64,000 nt of DNA. Source: Paracoccus zhejiangensis (GTDB lineage: Bacteria > Pseudomonadota > Alphaproteobacteria > Rhodobacterales > Rhodobacteraceae). Location of the stretch: positions 1-64,000 of the forward strand of contig NZ_CP025430.1 of NCBI RefSeq assembly GCF_002847445.1, written 5' to 3'. A program made the translations under genes and the position numbers. The notes below the pieces were generated by a model. That model searched no databases. It was not told where the DNA came from and saw only the letters and a program-made list of their open reading frames with translations. Position 1 is the first letter of the stretch. Each line of letters begins with the position of its first letter. This document shows positions 53,941 through 64,000 of the stretch, in pieces.

Positions 53941-54506
53941 TGGCTCACGCAGTCCTTCAACTGCACCAGCCCGCGCCGCAGCCAGCTGCGCACGGTATTG
54001 ATCGGTGCGCCGGCGCTCTGGGCCAGTTCGGCATAGCTGGCGCCCTCCAGGTAGACGGCACGCAGGGCCAGCGCCTGCGCGTCCCCCATTTCGTCAAGGC
54101 AATTGTCCAGCATCCGCTGCTGCTCCCGGCGGATCACCTGTTCCTCGGGACCGGGCGCAGACGAGGCGACGGCCTCGGCAGCCTCGGGCAGCGCGGCGGG
54201 CGGGCGGCCATTCTCGGCCCGCAGGCGGTCGATGGCGCGGTTCCGTGCAATGGTGATCAGCCAGGTCATCGGCGACAGCCCGTTGGCGGCATAGCGCCCG
54301 GCATTGTTCCAGACGCGGATATAGACTTCCTGCAGCACCTCCTCGGCCGCGGGACGTTCCTTCAGGACCGACAGGCAGACGGCGTGAAGTTTCGCCGAGG
54401 TCGCCTCGTAAAGCGCATCGAAAGCCTGCCGATCGCCAAGGGCGACGCGGGCGATCAAGGCCTCGATTTCAGCGCGTCGGCGCTCGAGCACGGGACGTCC
54501 TTCCAT
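53937..54506 (-). CDS. ECF sigma factor (RpoE/SigK-like)
   Basis: 189 residues from ATG 54506. Region 2: [19 protein letters not shown], then [15 protein letters not shown] and [17 protein letters not shown]. Region 4: [22 protein letters not shown] and [17 protein letters not shown]. Held inactive by the following membrane anti-sigma factor. The inducing signal is unknown. Confidence 0.94.
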   Translation of the reverse strand: MEGRPVLERRRAEIEALIARVALGDRQAFDALYEATSAKLHAVCLSVLKERPAAEEVLQEVYIRVWNNAGRYAANGLSPMTWLITIARNRAIDRLRAENGRPPAALPEAAEAVASSAPGPEEQVIRREQQRMLDNCLDEMGDAQALALRAVYLEGASYAELAQSAGAPINTVRSWLRRGLVQLKDCVSQ

Positions 54507-54615
54507 TGGCTTCGGCCACGTTAGGCCGCAGCGCGCACCGGCGTCAACGCCAGCGACCTTGCACCTGACCCACGAATGCGCGATCAAGCAACGGATGCGA
54601 GTGAAGGGGCCCGAG

Positions 54616-55590
54616 ATGCTGGACGCGACGACCAAACCCACCGAAGAGATCGACCTGCGCGAGGTGTTCGGTCTGGACAGCGACATGAAGGTCAAGGGCT
54701 TTGCCGAAAAGACCGACCGCGTGCCCGAGATCGACCCGACCTACAAGTTCGACCCCGACACGACCTTGGCGATTCTGGCGGGCTTTGCCTATAACCGCCG
54801 GGTGATGATCCAGGGCTATCACGGCACCGGGAAATCCACCCATATCGAGCAGGTCGCCGCGCGGCTGAACTGGCCCTGCGTGCGGGTGAACCTCGACAGC
54901 CATGTCAGCCGGATCGACCTGATCGGCAAGGACGCGATCAAGCTGGTCGATGGCAAGCAGGTGACGGTGTTCCACGAGGGCATCCTGCCCTGGGCGCTGC
55001 GCAACCAGACTGCCATCGTCTTCGACGAATACGATGCCGGCCGCGCCGACGTGATGTTCGTGATCCAGCGCGTGCTGGAGGCCGACGGCAAGCTGACGCT
55101 CTTGGACCAGAACGAGGTGATCACGCCGAACCCCTATTTCCGCCTCTTCGCGACCGCGAACACGGTGGGTCTGGGCGACACGACCGGCCTTTACCACGGC
55201 ACCCAGCAGATCAACCAGGGCCAGATGGACCGCTGGTCGCTGGTCGCCACGCTGAACTATCTCAGCCATGACGCCGAGGCGGCGATCGTGCTGGCGAAGA
55301 ACCCGAACTACAACAACGAGAAGGGCCGCCGGATCATCAACCAGATGGTGACGCTGGCCGACCTGACCCGCACCGCCTTCATGCAGGGCGACCTGTCCAC
55401 CGTCATGTCGCCGCGCACGGTGATCAGCTGGGCGCAGAACGCGCGCATCTTCGACAATGTCGGCTATGCTTTCCGGCTGACCTTCCTGAACAAATGCGAC
55501 GAGCTGGAACGCCAGACCGTGGCCGAGTTCTATCAGCGCCTCTTCGACGAGGAACTGCCGGAGAGCGCGGCGGCGATCGCGGGGCAGTAA
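54616..55590 (+). CDS. cobS: Cobaltochelatase subunit CobS
   Basis: 324 residues from ATG 54616 (AAGGGG upstream). AAA+ ATPase of the aerobic B12 cobalt chelatase CobNST. Markers: Walker [31 protein letters not shown], Walker [35 protein letters not shown] and [11 protein letters not shown]. cobT is not adjacent: the next gene is a racemase-like protein. Confidence 0.95.
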   Translation: MLDATTKPTEEIDLREVFGLDSDMKVKGFAEKTDRVPEIDPTYKFDPDTTLAILAGFAYNRRVMIQGYHGTGKSTHIEQVAARLNWPCVRVNLDSHVSRIDLIGKDAIKLVDGKQVTVFHEGILPWALRNQTAIVFDEYDAGRADVMFVIQRVLEADGKLTLLDQNEVITPNPYFRLFATANTVGLGDTTGLYHGTQQINQGQMDRWSLVATLNYLSHDAEAAIVLAKNPNYNNEKGRRIINQMVTLADLTRTAFMQGDLSTVMSPRTVISWAQNARIFDNVGYAFRLTFLNKCDELERQTVAEFYQRLFDEELPESAAAIAGQ

Positions 55591-55593
55591 GCC

Positions 55594-56283
55594 GTGCATC
55601 TGGGCCTGATCGGCGGCATCGGCCCGGCGGCGACCGTTGTCTACTACCAGCGCCTCTGTGACGCCGTGGCGGCGCGGGGCGGAACCTTGGACCTGACCAT
55701 CGTTCAGGCCGATATCCAGACGCTGATCCGCAACAACCTGGCGGACCGCAGGGCAGAGCAGGCCGGGATCTATGCACGGCTGATCGACCGGCTGGCGGCG
55801 GCGGGGGCGGATTGCGTCGCCATCACCTCATTGGGCGGGCATTTCTGTCTCGAGGAGACGCGGGCGATCTCGGCCCTGCCCATTGTCTCGGCGGTCGCGC
55901 CGCTGGACGATTACTTCGCAGCGCAGGGGATCGGGCGTGTCGGTCTTCTGGGGACGCGGGTGGTCATGCGAACGCGGCTTTATGGGCAGTTGACCCGGAC
56001 CAAGGCGGTGGTGCTGGACGACCGGATCGAGGAATTGGGCCAACGCTATCAGGATCTCGCCGTCCGTGGCCATTGTCTGCCCGAAGATCGCACGGCCTTC
56101 TTCGCTGCCGGCCGCGAACTGGTCGAGAAGCACGGGGCCGAGGCGGTCGTTCTGGCCGGCACCGACCTGAACCTCGCCTTTGACGGCACCGATCCGGGCT
56201 ATCCGGTCATCGACGCGCTGGATGTGCATGTTAATGTGCTGGCCGATCTGGCGACGGGGCGGCGGGGGCTGGACACCGTCTGA
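55594..56283 (+). CDS. Aspartate/glutamate racemase superfamily protein lacking both catalytic cysteines
   Basis: 229 residues from GTG 55594, 3 bases after cobS. Family opening LGLIGGIGPAATVVYYQRL. The usual first active-site motif (PCNTAH-like) is CVAITSLGGHF, and the second (LGCTE-like) is VLAGTDLNLAF. Neither has Cys at the expected place, so a two-base racemase mechanism is not possible as usual. It may be a hydrolase, lyase or binding protein of the same fold. Confidence 0.8.
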   Translation: MHLGLIGGIGPAATVVYYQRLCDAVAARGGTLDLTIVQADIQTLIRNNLADRRAEQAGIYARLIDRLAAAGADCVAITSLGGHFCLEETRAISALPIVSAVAPLDDYFAAQGIGRVGLLGTRVVMRTRLYGQLTRTKAVVLDDRIEELGQRYQDLAVRGHCLPEDRTAFFAAGRELVEKHGAEAVVLAGTDLNLAFDGTDPGYPVIDALDVHVNVLADLATGRRGLDTV

Positions 56284-56391
56284 CCAGCAGGCCCGGCTCT
56301 CAGCCGCGCATGGTAGTGTATCCGCTTTTCCTTTGCCCGAATCGTTCCCCGCATGGCAATATTTCCCCTGCAAACACAAGGGGTTCCCGCC

Positions 56392-58041
56392 ATGCGTTCC
56401 GTCGCCGCTGCCCTGACTGTCCTGTTCCTGCTGGCCGCACCGGCGATAGCTCAGGATCGCGCCATCATCGTGCTGGATGCCTCGGGCTCGATGTGGGGCC
56501 AGATCGAGGGGCGTTCCAAGATAGAGATCGCCCGCGAGACGCTGGCTGGGGTGCTGGGCGCGATCCCGGACGGGCGGGAACTGGGCCTCATCGCCTATGG
56601 CCATCGCAGCAAGGGCGATTGCGCCGATATCGAACTGGTGGTGCCGCCTGCGACTGGCAGCGGACCGGCCATTGCCGAGGCCGCCAACCGGCTTAACCCG
56701 CTTGGCAAGACGCCGCTGACCGATGCGGTGCGGCAGGCAGCCGAGGCGCTGCGCTTCACCGAGGACAAGGCCACGGTGATCCTGGTAACCGACGGGCTTG
56801 AAACCTGCGAGGCCGATCCCTGCGCACTGGCGGCGGAACTGGAACAATCCGGCGTCGACTTCACCGCTCATGTCGTCGGCTTCGGCCTGACCGCAGAGGA
56901 GGGGGCGCAGGTGGCCTGTCTGGCCGAGGCGACCGGCGGGCGCTATCTGCGGGCCAGCGATGCCGGGGCGCTAGCCGAGGCGCTGCGCGAGACGGTGGTG
57001 GCATCGCCCGAGCCGGAACCAGTGCCGGAACCTCAGCCCGAACCCGAGCCGGCCCCGCCGGCGATGAACCTGCAGGTCACCTCGGTGCTGTGCGAAACTT
57101 GCGAGGCGCTGCCCGGTGAGGACAGCCGGGTGCGTTGGGATGTCTTCCACGCCGCGCCCGAAGCGCAGGACGGGCTGGGCGCGCCGGTCGAGGGCGGCTA
57201 TGCCGCCAGCTTCGGTCTTGCGCTCGATCCCGGCGATTATGTGCTGGTCGCCAGCACCAATGACATCCAGCGCCGGATGCCGTTTACCATCGCTGCGGGT
57301 GAACAAACCGATTTGCATATCGATTGGGACGCCGCGCCGGTGACAGTCCGGGTCACTTCGACGCCGGGCGCGACCGAACTGCTGGAAGGCGCGCGGCTGG
57401 ATCTGGTCAACGGCGATTGGACCAGTGGCGGCTATACGAGTTACGACCAGCTCGTTCCCGCCGGCACCGTGCAGTTGACCGGCAGCATGGGCGCGGCGCG
57501 CGCCGAGGCCACGCTGACCGTAGTGGCCGGGCAGACGCTGGAGCATGAACTGGTGATCGGCTCGGGCTGGATCACCCCGGTCGTTCTCTATGCCGAGGGT
57601 GGGCCGCCCGTCGAGGATTCGGGGATTCGCTTCGATATCCGACCGGCATCGGGGGGCGAGCCGGTGCAGGGCGGCTATGGTCAGGTGACGGTTGATGTGC
57701 CGGCGGGCGAGCTGATCGTCGAGGTCAGTCTCGGTCAGGCTAGCGCCGCCTCGCAGCCGGTGACGGTGGCGGCGGGCCAGACGGTCGAGGCGCCGATCCT
57801 CTTGAATGCCGGGGTGCTGGCCATCGCCGCACCGGGGGCGGACCGGATCGATCTTCTGGCGGCCAAGGCCAAGATCAACGGCGATCGCGACGGCTTCGGC
57901 GGCGGCTATGGCGAGGCCTACCAGGACACGCTGCATCCGGGCGACTACCTGATCCGCGTCACCTATGCCGGCGATCTGCCGCCGAAAGAGGCGCAGGCCA
58001 CGGTCACCGCGGGCGAGCGGACCGAAATCACGGTGGAATAG
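56392..58041 (+). CDS. Exported VWA-domain protein with repeated beta domains
   Basis: 549 residues from ATG 56392, giving the signal peptide MRSVAAALTVLFLLAAPA. VWA domain residues about 20-200 with an intact MIDAS (LDASGSMWG ... GKTPLTDAVRQA ... TDGLETCEADPC). A Pro/Glu linker follows (PEPEPVPEPQPEPEPAPP, about 205-220). Three to four carboxypeptidase-regulatory or Ig-like repeats end the protein, each with a GGY(G/A) turn and a GDY(V/L) strand. Periplasmic; ligand unknown. Confidence 0.88.
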   Translation: MRSVAAALTVLFLLAAPAIAQDRAIIVLDASGSMWGQIEGRSKIEIARETLAGVLGAIPDGRELGLIAYGHRSKGDCADIELVVPPATGSGPAIAEAANRLNPLGKTPLTDAVRQAAEALRFTEDKATVILVTDGLETCEADPCALAAELEQSGVDFTAHVVGFGLTAEEGAQVACLAEATGGRYLRASDAGALAEALRETVVASPEPEPVPEPQPEPEPAPPAMNLQVTSVLCETCEALPGEDSRVRWDVFHAAPEAQDGLGAPVEGGYAASFGLALDPGDYVLVASTNDIQRRMPFTIAAGEQTDLHIDWDAAPVTVRVTSTPGATELLEGARLDLVNGDWTSGGYTSYDQLVPAGTVQLTGSMGAARAEATLTVVAGQTLEHELVIGSGWITPVVLYAEGGPPVEDSGIRFDIRPASGGEPVQGGYGQVTVDVPAGELIVEVSLGQASAASQPVTVAAGQTVEAPILLNAGVLAIAAPGADRIDLLAAKAKINGDRDGFGGGYGEAYQDTLHPGDYLIRVTYAGDLPPKEAQATVTAGERTEITVE

Positions 58042-58183
58042 CGGAGGTGGCCCTGCCGCTTGCCGGAGGTCCAAACGGGCTTCCGCCGAGGCTGTTTTGG
58101 CGCTATCAGCCGCGCCGGACAGGACGAAAACGCCGCGCCACCGCCCGTTGACCCCGCCTTTCACCGGGTCTAAACCGGGCTAA

Positions 58184-59127
<944 letters not shown>

Positions 59128-59129
59128 CG

Positions 59130-59747
59130 ATGGCCTATCCCGATCTGGACGCACTCGCCGAACTGGCCGAGCACATCACGATGCGCCGCCCCAATGCGGT
59201 CGTCGAAACCGAGGTTGCCTATGGCGAGTTGACGGTGACCACCACCGTCGCCGGCATCGTCGATCTGGTCGAGTTCCTGCGCACTGACACCAATTGCCGC
59301 TTCTCGACGCTGGTCGACATCACCGCCGTCGATCACCCGGCGCGCGGCCAGCGCTTCGACATGGTCTGGCACCTGCTGTCCATGTACCGCAACCAGCGCA
59401 TCCGGCTGAAGGCCAATGTCCGCGAGGACGAGCTGGTGCCCTCGCTGATCGGCATCTTCCCGGCGGCGAACTGGTTCGAGCGCGAAGTCTTCGACATGTT
59501 CGGCATCATGTTCTCGGGCCATCCCGACCTGCGCCGCATCCTGACCGATTACGGCTTCCGCGGCCATCCGCTGCGCAAGGACTTCCCGACAACTGGCTAT
59601 GTCGAGGTCCGCTATGATGAGGTCGAGAAGCGCGTGGTGTATGAGCCGGTGAAGCTGGTTCAGGAATACCGCCAGTATGATTTCCTCTCGCCCTGGGAGG
59701 GCGCGAAATACGTGTTGCCCGGCGATGAGAAGGGGGCCGCGAAATGA
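59130..59747 (+). CDS. nuoC: NADH-quinone oxidoreductase subunit C
   Basis: 205 residues. Signature [26 protein letters not shown] and [14 protein letters not shown]. Peripheral-arm subunit next to the quinone site. Overlaps nuoD by 4 bases. Confidence 0.96.
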   Translation: MAYPDLDALAELAEHITMRRPNAVVETEVAYGELTVTTTVAGIVDLVEFLRTDTNCRFSTLVDITAVDHPARGQRFDMVWHLLSMYRNQRIRLKANVREDELVPSLIGIFPAANWFEREVFDMFGIMFSGHPDLRRILTDYGFRGHPLRKDFPTTGYVEVRYDEVEKRVVYEPVKLVQEYRQYDFLSPWEGAKYVLPGDEKGAAK

Positions 59748-60988
59748 TGGACGGCGATATCCGCATCAACCAGTATGACGACGGCAGCCAGGACATGCTG
59801 ACCGGCGAACAGCGCATCCGCAACTTCAACATCAACTTCGGGCCCCAGCACCCCGCCGCCCACGGCGTGCTGCGCATGGTGCTGGAGCTGGACGGCGAGA
59901 TCGTCGAACGCGCCGATCCGCATATCGGGCTCTTGCATCGCGGCACCGAGAAGCTGATGGAAAGCCGCACCTATCTGCAGAACCTGCCCTATTTCGACCG
60001 GCTCGACTATGTGGCGCCGATGAACCAGGAGCACGCCTGGTGCCTGGCGATCGAGCGGCTGACCGGCACCACGGTTCCGCGTCGCGCCAGCCTGATCCGG
60101 GTTCTGTATTCGGAAATCGGCCGGATTCTGAACCACCTTCTGAACATCACCACCGGCGCGCTGGACGTGGGCGCGCTGACCCCGCCGCTCTGGGCCTTTG
60201 AAGAGCGCGAGAAGCTGATGGTGTTCTATGAACGCGCCTGCGGGGCGCGTCTGCACTCGGCCTACTTCCGGCCCGGCGGCGTCCACCAGGACCTGCCGCC
60301 CGAGCTGATCGACGATATCGAGGCCTGGTGTGACCCGTTCCTGAAGGTTGTGGACGATCTGGACGTGCTGCTGACCGAGAACCGGATTTTCAAGCAGCGC
60401 ATGGTCGATATCGGCATCATCAGCGAGCAGGACGTGCTGGACTGGGGCTTCTCGGGCGTGATGGCGCGCGGGTCGGGCCTTGCCTGGGACCTGCGGCGCA
60501 GCCAGCCCTATGAATGCTATGACGAGTTCGCCTTCCAGGTGCCGGTCGGCAAAAGCGGCGACTGCTATGACCGCTACCTGATCCGCATGGAAGAGATGCG
60601 CCAGTCGGTCAGCATCATGAAGCAGGCCGTGGCCAAGCTGCGCGAGCCGGCGGGGCAGGGCGATGTGCTGGCGCGTGGGAAGCTGACGCCGCCCAAGCGC
60701 GCCGAGATGAAGACCAACATGGAAAGCCTGATCCACCATTTCAAACTCTATACCGAGGGTTTCAAGGTTCCGGCGGGCGAGGTCTATGCGGCGGTCGAGG
60801 CCCCCAAGGGCGAATTCGGCGTCTACCTGGTCAGCGACGGCACCAACAAGCCCTATCGCAGCAAGATCCGCGCCCCCGGCTTCCTGCATCTGCAGGCGAT
60901 GGATTACATGGCCAAGGGCCATATGCTGGCCGATGTCTGCGCCCTGATCGGGACGATGGATATCGTGTTCGGCGAGGTCGACCGGTGA
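59744..60988 (+). CDS. nuoD: NADH-quinone oxidoreductase subunit D
   Basis: 414 residues. [18 protein letters not shown] with the quinone-site His, [37 protein letters not shown] and DIVFGEVDR at the end. Full length. The stop overlaps the next small gene (TGATG). Confidence 0.97.
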   Translation: MMDGDIRINQYDDGSQDMLTGEQRIRNFNINFGPQHPAAHGVLRMVLELDGEIVERADPHIGLLHRGTEKLMESRTYLQNLPYFDRLDYVAPMNQEHAWCLAIERLTGTTVPRRASLIRVLYSEIGRILNHLLNITTGALDVGALTPPLWAFEEREKLMVFYERACGARLHSAYFRPGGVHQDLPPELIDDIEAWCDPFLKVVDDLDVLLTENRIFKQRMVDIGIISEQDVLDWGFSGVMARGSGLAWDLRRSQPYECYDEFAFQVPVGKSGDCYDRYLIRMEEMRQSVSIMKQAVAKLREPAGQGDVLARGKLTPPKRAEMKTNMESLIHHFKLYTEGFKVPAGEVYAAVEAPKGEFGVYLVSDGTNKPYRSKIRAPGFLHLQAMDYMAKGHMLADVCALIGTMDIVFGEVDR

Positions 60989-61113
60989 TGAAGGGCGCGG
61001 TGCTGATGCTGCTGGCCACCGCGACGCTGGCCGTCACGGCGGCCATCGCCGCCATCGGCAGCGAACCCGTCCGCAAGCCGGCGGGTCGCAAGACGCCGGC
61101 ATCGCGGAAATAG
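60988..61113 (+). CDS. 41-residue membrane/exported peptide in the nuo operon
   Basis: ATG 60988 overlaps the nuoD stop. A hydrophobic helix (VLMLLATATLAVTAAIAAI) is followed by a basic tail (RKPAGRKTPASRK). It probably sits in the membrane with its tail outside the helix. Tight coupling to nuoD supports it being translated. Function unknown. Confidence 0.65.
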   Translation: MKGAVLMLLATATLAVTAAIAAIGSEPVRKPAGRKTPASRK

Positions 61114-61122
61114 GGGGCGCCG

Positions 61123-61473
61123 ATGATCGATGCCTTCCTGAACTACATCGCCTGGGGTCTGGTCATCATCCTGGCCGGGATCACCGTGCTGCTGGCGCTG
61201 AACAAGCAGACCGGGCTGGCGCTGATCCAGCACCGGCCCGAGATGCTGCCGCAGGCCATGCTGGTGCGCTATGCCGGGATGACCGTTCTGGCGCTGATCA
61301 CCGCCTGGATCGGCGCGCCGCGCGTGCTGTTCGGCGTGTTGCTGGCCGTCTCGGTCATCGGCTTCGGTGACGCTTTCATTTACCGCCGGGCGGATCATCC
61401 GTTCTGGCTTCACCTGATCGTTGGAGGCGCGGCCCTGTTCTGCGCGTTCCTGTCGCTCATTGCGATGAACTGA
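61123..61473 (+). CDS. Small integral membrane protein of the nuo operon
   Basis: 116 residues with three to four hydrophobic segments ([68 protein letters not shown]). It corresponds in place to unidentified reading frames of the P. denitrificans nqo cluster. Not a core complex I subunit; possibly an assembly or accessory factor. Confidence 0.8.
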   Translation: MIDAFLNYIAWGLVIILAGITVLLALNKQTGLALIQHRPEMLPQAMLVRYAGMTVLALITAWIGAPRVLFGVLLAVSVIGFGDAFIYRRADHPFWLHLIVGGAALFCAFLSLIAMN

Positions 61474-61480
61474 GGATCTC

Positions 61481-62587
61481 ATGCTTCGCCGCCTTTCAAA
61501 AGAACAACCCGCCAGCTTCGAATTCACCCCGGCCAACCTTGACTGGGCCCGGGCGCAGATGACCAAGTATCCCGAGGGCCGTCAGGCCTCGGCGGTCATC
61601 CCGATCCTGTGGCGGGCGCAGGAACAGGAAGGCTGGCTCAGCCGTCCGGCCATCGAATATGTCGGCAACCTGCTGGGCATGCCCTATATCCGGGTGCTCG
61701 AGGTGGCGACATTCTACTTCATGTTCCAGCTGCAACCGATTGGCAAAGTTGCGCATATCCAGATTTGCGGCACCACGACCTGCATGATCTGCGGGGCCGA
61801 GGACCTGATCCGCGTCTGCCGCGAGAAGATCTCGCCCGAGGCGCATGGCATTTCGGCTGATGGCCGTTTCTCATGGGAAGAGGTCGAGTGCCTTGGCGCC
61901 TGCGCCAATGCGCCGATGATCCAGATCGGCAAGGATTTCTATGAGGACCTGACCGCCGAGAAGCTGTCGGCGCTGATCGACGGTCTGGCTGACGGCTCGG
62001 TGCCGGTGCCCGGCTCGCAAACCGGCCGCTTCTCGTCCGAGCCGGTGACCGGGCTGACCAGCCTTGTCGAGACCAAGGGCGGGTCCGAGCGCAATGCCTC
62101 GGTCGCCGAGGCGCTGCGCGTGGGCGACACCATCAAGCGCATCGACGGCACGGAAGTGCCGATCCTGACCAAGTGGAAGCAGGGCGCGAACCAGACGACC
62201 GCGCCCGACGCGGCGAAACTGGAGGAAAAGCCCGCCGAGAAGCCGGCTGAGGCTGCGGCACCTACTGCTGCGGCGCCGGCGCCCGTCGCATCCGAAGGCA
62301 CCCGTCCGGCGGGTCTCGAGGGCGCGCGCGACGGCAAGGCGGATGACCTGAAGCTGATCAAGGGCGTCGGTCCCAAGCTCGAGGCGCTGCTGAACAGCCT
62401 CGGCTTCTGGCATTTCGACCAGATCGCAGCATGGACCGCCGACGAGCTGGCCTGGGTGGACAGCAACCTCGAGGGCTTCCACGGTCGCGCCAGCCGCGAT
62501 GAATGGGTCAAGCAGGCCGATCTGCTGGCCAAAGGCGGCGAGACGGAATTTTCGCGCCGTGCCGAAAAGGATGGTATCTACGACTAA
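61481..62587 (+). CDS. nuoE: NADH-quinone oxidoreductase subunit E with C-terminal helix-hairpin-helix-like domain
   Basis: 368 residues; ordinary NuoE is about 170-240. Thioredoxin-like [2Fe-2S] domain (1-190) with Cys in [15 protein letters not shown] and [15 protein letters not shown]. Then an Ala/Pro/Glu linker (about 245-280) and a domain with [19 protein letters not shown] (about 290-308), [10 protein letters not shown] and the end [10 protein letters not shown]. The same C-terminal domain recurs in the next gene. Confidence 0.94.
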   Translation: MLRRLSKEQPASFEFTPANLDWARAQMTKYPEGRQASAVIPILWRAQEQEGWLSRPAIEYVGNLLGMPYIRVLEVATFYFMFQLQPIGKVAHIQICGTTTCMICGAEDLIRVCREKISPEAHGISADGRFSWEEVECLGACANAPMIQIGKDFYEDLTAEKLSALIDGLADGSVPVPGSQTGRFSSEPVTGLTSLVETKGGSERNASVAEALRVGDTIKRIDGTEVPILTKWKQGANQTTAPDAAKLEEKPAEKPAEAAAPTAAAPAPVASEGTRPAGLEGARDGKADDLKLIKGVGPKLEALLNSLGFWHFDQIAAWTADELAWVDSNLEGFHGRASRDEWVKQADLLAKGGETEFSRRAEKDGIYD

Positions 62588-62635
62588 GGATAAACGCGGA
62601 ACGGCCCGAAGGCCGACAGGACAGGGAAGGACGAC

Positions 62636-63406
62636 ATGCAACAGAACGAGTGCACGCGAAACTGCTGGATCGCCGCGGGCGTGGTTGGCCTGCTGGTGTG
62701 GATTTTCGCCTCTTTCATCGGTTCCACCCCGGCCTTCGGCGGCCTGTTCCTTGGCCTCATCGCCACCGTCCTGATGGGCCTGTTCCTGGTCTGGGCCTTG
62801 TGCCGCGGCAGCGGCTCTGCCGAGGATGACCGGCATCACGGCCTGACCCGCGCCAATCCCAGCTCGACCATCGTGCCGCTGCAAGGCGCCGCGCCTGTCG
62901 CGACAGCTGCGGAACCGGCTCCGGCCCCTGCGCCGAAACCCGCACCGGCGGCTCCGGCCGCCTCCGCCCCGGCGGCGGTGACCGAGACCAAGGCCGAGCC
63001 TGCGCCGGCACCTGCCGCCAAGCCGGCCCCGAAACCGGCCGCCGAAAAGCCGGCGGAGCCGAAGGCCGAGAAGAAGGCCGAACCGAAAGCCGCCGCGAAA
63101 CCGGCGGCGAAGAAGGACAGCAAGCCGGCGGCGAAGCCCGCGAAGGCCGCCAAGGCCAAGCCCGATGATCTCAAGCAGATCAAGGGCGTCGGGCCGAAGC
63201 TTGAGCAATTGCTGCACGAGAACGGCATCACCCAGTTCTCGCAGATCGCTGCTTGGGGCGAGGCCGAGATCGACGAATTTGCCGAGAAGATCGGCAGCAT
63301 GGGCGGGCGGATCCGCAGCGATGACTGGATCGCTCAGGCCAGGACCCTGGCCGAGGGCGGCTCGACCGAGTTCGCGTCGCGCGTGAAGAAGGGCGACGTG
63401 TATTGA
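62636..63406 (+). CDS. Membrane-anchored protein with Ala/Lys/Pro linker and NuoE-like C-terminal HhH domain
   Basis: 256 residues. Two N-terminal membrane helices (about 10-30 and 33-55), a long low-complexity linker of Ala, Pro, Lys and Glu (about 85-175), and a C-terminal domain [19 protein letters not shown] (about 181-199) through SRVKKGDVY. The last domain is clearly paralogous to the NuoE extension. It may tether to or assemble with complex I; function unproven. Confidence 0.82.
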   Translation: MQQNECTRNCWIAAGVVGLLVWIFASFIGSTPAFGGLFLGLIATVLMGLFLVWALCRGSGSAEDDRHHGLTRANPSSTIVPLQGAAPVATAAEPAPAPAPKPAPAAPAASAPAAVTETKAEPAPAPAAKPAPKPAAEKPAEPKAEKKAEPKAAAKPAAKKDSKPAAKPAKAAKAKPDDLKQIKGVGPKLEQLLHENGITQFSQIAAWGEAEIDEFAEKIGSMGGRIRSDDWIAQARTLAEGGSTEFASRVKKGDVY

Positions 63407-63621
63407 TGGCCGGGCGCCACGATCCTCGGGACGCAGCCCAGCTGCGACTGGCCGCCGTGGTGATCGCGCTCGCCATGGTCGGATGGATCGTCCTGCAATG
63501 GGCGGCGAAACAATATGGCTGGGAACCCCGCTGGGTGTTTCTGGTCGACCTTGCGGCAATCGGCGCTTTCGTCTGGTCGCTGCTGGTAACCTGGCGTATC
63601 TGGCGCCGCAGGAATGGCTGA
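63406..63621 (+). CDS. DUF5337-like small membrane protein
   Basis: 71 residues from ATG 63406 (TGATG overlap with the preceding stop). Two hydrophobic helices (LAAVVIALAMVGWIVLQWAA; VFLVDLAAIGAFVWSLLV) and a basic end (WRIWRRRNG). Accessory gene of the nuo cluster. Confidence 0.75.
   Translation: MAGRHDPRDAAQLRLAAVVIALAMVGWIVLQWAAKQYGWEPRWVFLVDLAAIGAFVWSLLVTWRIWRRRNG

Positions 63622-64000
<379 letters not shown>

Overview
The window looks like chromosomal DNA from a Paracoccus-type member of the Rhodobacterales (Alphaproteobacteria). It is GC-rich. It ends in a complex I operon whose NuoB and NuoD closely resemble the Paracoccus denitrificans Nqo subunits as I remember them, with the small extra genes typical of that lineage. 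It also holds a DUF1127 gene followed by hairpins displaying the CCUCCUCCC motif, an arrangement known from Rhodobacter (CcaF1/CcsR). I saw no rRNA, tRNA, insertion sequence or CRISPR array.

Layout. 1-3497: sugar-catabolic locus on the minus strand (ABC ATPase, a frameshifted Gfo/Idh/MocA oxidoreductase, a sugar-phosphate isomerase) with a divergent LacI-type regulator. 3661-5527: tandem paralogous alpha/beta hydrolases. 5528-14225: AT-richer control region, then a four-gene unit closed by a terminator. The four genes encode a P-loop protein carrying a Mutator-transposase-like segment, a type I secretion ABC protein, an HlyD-type adaptor, and a cyanophycin-synthetase-like/CapA fusion. 14277-25442: purQ, a DctB/DctD-like two-component pair, a possible secreted protein, metZ, folE2, a PPC-repeat protein and a UvrD/PcrA helicase. 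25452-27196: rlmJ, an array of 16 hairpin RNAs and their upstream DUF1127 gene. 27540-33473: mrp, terB, phzF, ppk2, small exported proteins and a low-GC toxin-antitoxin pair. 33533-45205: pyrG, secG, cobQ, cobC, proC, glycerate kinase, a CorA-type transporter and others. 45253-46756: protealysin-like protease with its emfourin inhibitor. 46924-51042: ugpBAEC with a Pho-box-like site. 51379-58041: DUF808, fasciclin, an ECF sigma/anti-sigma pair, cobS, a racemase-like protein and a VWA protein. 58238-64000: nuoABCDE and the start of nuoF with accessory small genes.

Two loci stand out. The first is the minus-strand hairpin array (26282-26951). It has 16 stem-loops with GGGAGGAGG on the plus strand (CCUCCUCCC in the RNA), is amplified by identical 171-bp tandem copies, and ends in a terminator just before rlmJ. 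It appears to be a greatly expanded CcsR/cuckoo small-RNA locus. The second is the 6200-14172 operon. It pairs a peptide-ligase-like ATP-grasp enzyme, a Mur-like domain that has lost its P-loop and a CapA phosphoesterase with a dedicated export apparatus whose ATPase has degenerate motifs. I infer an uncharacterised polyamide or capsule-like synthesis and export system.

All product names come from reading the sequence and from family knowledge. No database search was possible.
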